Shown piece after piece: positions 62,555-64,000 of a DNA stretch of 64,000 bases. The DNA comes from an uncultured Siphonobacter sp. Lineage in GTDB: Bacteria; Bacteroidota; Bacteroidia; Cytophagales; Spirosomataceae. The stretch lies in contig CAJYIW010000024.1 in assembly GCA_913775095.1 (NCBI GenBank), positions 310,001-374,000 on the forward strand. Reading direction: 5' to 3'. The notes beneath the pieces are model-generated. The model made no database searches, was not told the DNA's origin, and worked only from the letters and a program-made list of their open reading frames with translations. The position numbers were made by a program, and so were the translations under genes. Positions within the stretch are counted from its first letter, which is position 1. Each line of letters begins with the position of its first letter.

Positions 62555-63427
62555 ATGAATCGCAGAAATTTTCTCCATACCTCCCTGGGTTTTGGAGCTC
62601 TTTCCCTGGCGGGTCTTGATGCCCTGGCCGCCACGCAAGCCAAATCAGTAGGTCTGCAACTGTTCACCGTACGTGACGATATTCAGAAACAGGGTATTGA
62701 AAAAGTACTGGAACAGGTAGCCAAGCTGGGTTATAAGACCGTAGAAAATTTCGGCTATAATCAGGGTAAGTTCTTTGGCAAGACGCCTGCTGAATATACT
62801 AAAATCCTGAAAGACAATGGCTTGACGGCGTTTAGCGGTCACTACATGACGGCTCGTTCCACCAAATTTGGAGCGGGCGATGGCTTAACTAAAAACTGGG
62901 ACAAAGCCGTTGACGATGCCGCAGCGATCGGTCAGAAATACGCGGTTCTGGCCTACCTCGTAGACGATGAGCGTTCAGCGGAAGATTATAAGGAATTATT
63001 CGGAATCCTGAATAAAAGTTCAGAAACAGCCAAAAAGGCTGGGTTGATCATGGGTTACCACAACCATGATTTTGAGTTCACGCAAAAAATTGACGGCGAA
63101 AAACCGTATGATTTATTGCTGAAGAACACGCCGATACAAATGGAAATGGATTTATACTGGGTAGCAAAAGCCGGAGAAAAACCAGCGGAATATTTTGCCA
63201 AGTATCCCGGTCGTTTCCCCTTATGGCACGTGAAAGACATGGCGAAAACTCCTCAGCAGGAATTCGCTGAAGTGGGTACCGGCAGCATTGACTTCGGAGC
63301 TATCTTTAAACATGCCAAAAAAGCTGGCCTCAAGCAGTATTTCGTCGAGCAGGACGTTTGCAAACGTCCTCCGCTGGAATGCATCAAAACCAGCATTGAT
63401 AATATTCAGAAAGCCAAGTGGGGATGA
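62555..63427 (+). CDS. Tat-exported sugar phosphate isomerase/epimerase-like protein (copy 2)
   Basis: 290 residues. Tat-type leader (NRRNFLHTSLGFGALSLAGLDALA), then a TIM barrel with SVGLQLFTVRDDIQKQGIEKVL, AGLIMGYHNHDFEFTQK, PIQMEMDLYWVAKAGEKPAEYF, FPLWHVKDMAKT and FVEQDVCKRPPLECIKTS. It shares fold and export route with copy 1 but is clearly divergent, so the two probably act on different sugars or steps. Followed by a strong terminator. Confidence 0.88.
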   Translation: MNRRNFLHTSLGFGALSLAGLDALAATQAKSVGLQLFTVRDDIQKQGIEKVLEQVAKLGYKTVENFGYNQGKFFGKTPAEYTKILKDNGLTAFSGHYMTARSTKFGAGDGLTKNWDKAVDDAAAIGQKYAVLAYLVDDERSAEDYKELFGILNKSSETAKKAGLIMGYHNHDFEFTQKIDGEKPYDLLLKNTPIQMEMDLYWVAKAGEKPAEYFAKYPGRFPLWHVKDMAKTPQQEFAEVGTGSIDFGAIFKHAKKAGLKQYFVEQDVCKRPPLECIKTSIDNIQKAKWG

Positions 63428-63448
63428 TCCCGAGAAGTTTTTATGACT

Positions 63449-63491
63449 AAAAAAACAGTCGGATGTCTCAAAGCATCCGACTGTTTTTTTT
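63449..63491 (+). terminator. Terminator of isomerase 2
   Basis: AAAAAACAGTCGGATG and CATCCGACTGTTTTTT form a 16-base stem with a short loop and a T run, 21 bases past the stop codon. Confidence 0.92.
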
Positions 63492-63714
63492 ATAGACTTA
63501 TTAATCGTCTACAATTTATAATTGGATGGTCATCTACAAAAAGCTCATGTAAATCCTGATAACCAATCGTTTGCCAGACTGTCATCTCCAACGTAGTGAG
63601 AGAACTTCTGTGAGGCGGGCTTTAGGTTATTAATGATAGTTAATATCCTGTCCTGTCTCAAACGCTGCGAGAGCCCTGTTTACGGTCTTCCTATTTTAAG
63701 ACGGACTCTTACCA

Positions 63715-64000
63715 TCACTCCTCATCCAGCTGATCTTTCTTTTCCCACATCGCCCGAAACGTGGGTGCCATGTATAGCATTTCATTCACTTTGCTGCGGG
63801 CGGCATGAAAAAGGTGGTAATTGAAGCCGTGATCCATAATCTGATCGAGTACGTATTCCAGCTGAATCATCTCCCGAATGTTCACTGAAAAATCGCGGAT
63901 GATATACATACTAAACCCCCGGTCTGCTTCATCGGCAAAGTAAAAAGCCAGACAAAAATCCTGATTGGCCAGAAAAGAAGTTACCTGGCTGACGGAAAAG
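63715..64000 (-). CDS. Partial hypothetical protein (5' end beyond window)
   Basis: A minus-strand frame is open from the window edge to a TGA at 63715, giving about 94 C-terminal residues: ...NQDFCLAFYFADEADRGFSMYIIRDFSVNIREMIQLEYVLDQIMDHGFNYHLFHAARSKVNEMLYMAPTFRAMWEKKDQLDEE. It looks cytoplasmic and mixed alpha/beta; I do not recognise the family. It is longer than the internal ATG (63909) suggests because the frame continues past it, so the start is outside the window. Confidence 0.6.
   Translation of the reverse strand, partial: FSVSQVTSFLANQDFCLAFYFADEADRGFSMYIIRDFSVNIREMIQLEYVLDQIMDHGFNYHLFHAARSKVNEMLYMAPTFRAMWEKKDQLDEE

Overview
The window looks like chromosomal DNA from a Bacteroidota species of the order Cytophagales (Spirosomaceae/Cytophagaceae-like; I cannot name the genus). 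The evidence is two SusC/SusD pairs, a gliding-motility lipoprotein (GldD), FG-GAP/ASPIC lipoproteins, a BatA-type membrane protein, a GH127 enzyme, DUF1080 and Tat-exported sugar isomerases, and an absence of clear Shine-Dalgarno sequences. I see no tRNA, rRNA, CRISPR array, transposase or phage gene.

Layout. 1-1047: the 5' part of cobT (minus strand) behind a cobalamin riboswitch. 1264-5771: a minus-strand group of GMC flavoprotein dehydrogenase, its small subunit, a four-helix-bundle gene wedged between them, a DUF3050 protein and a YcxB-like membrane protein. 5982-7087: a PyrR-like phosphoribosyltransferase and purN. 7278-8963: two lipoproteins. 8960-22043: a minus-strand cluster of haloperoxidase/PAP2-type lipoprotein, SusC, SusD and two very large FG-GAP/ASPIC surface lipoproteins. 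22298-33038: glycosyltransferase, GH127, a ModF-like ABC ATPase with a GNAT and gldD, AIM24 protein, a small acidic protein, gltX, a TatD-like hydrolase and tcdA. 33127-40393: a second SusC/SusD pair and an orphan BatA-type protein. 40682-45869: rimP-nusA-infB. 46121-51049: an exonuclease/phosphatase-family protein, then a haem-uptake pair (TonB receptor and HmuY). 51235-53380: moaE, moaD, moaA and a small 2Fe-2S protein. 53656-64000: an AsmA-like protein, a sugar-catabolism set (two Tat-exported TIM-barrel isomerases, a tandem DUF1080 protein, a Gfo/Idh/MocA oxidoreductase), DUF1684, ribE and a partial gene at the edge.

How parts fit together. The GMC dehydrogenase, the DUF1080 protein, the oxidoreductase and the isomerases together resemble the recently recognised 3-keto-glycoside route, in which a sugar is oxidised at C3, cleaved, then reduced or isomerised; here the parts lie in two blocks about 52 kb apart. 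The haloperoxidase/SusCD/FG-GAP cluster has no glycosidase, so its substrate is open.

The most unusual signal is non-coding: at least seven intergenic gaps hold degenerate arms of a TTTGAG/TTTAGGG-like motif, usually as two facing (inverted) arms. One pair forms the variable arm of the cobalamin riboswitch. Another pair exactly brackets the four-helix-bundle gene inside the GMC operon, an arrangement like that of the intervening sequences of 23S rRNA genes, which encode the same protein family.
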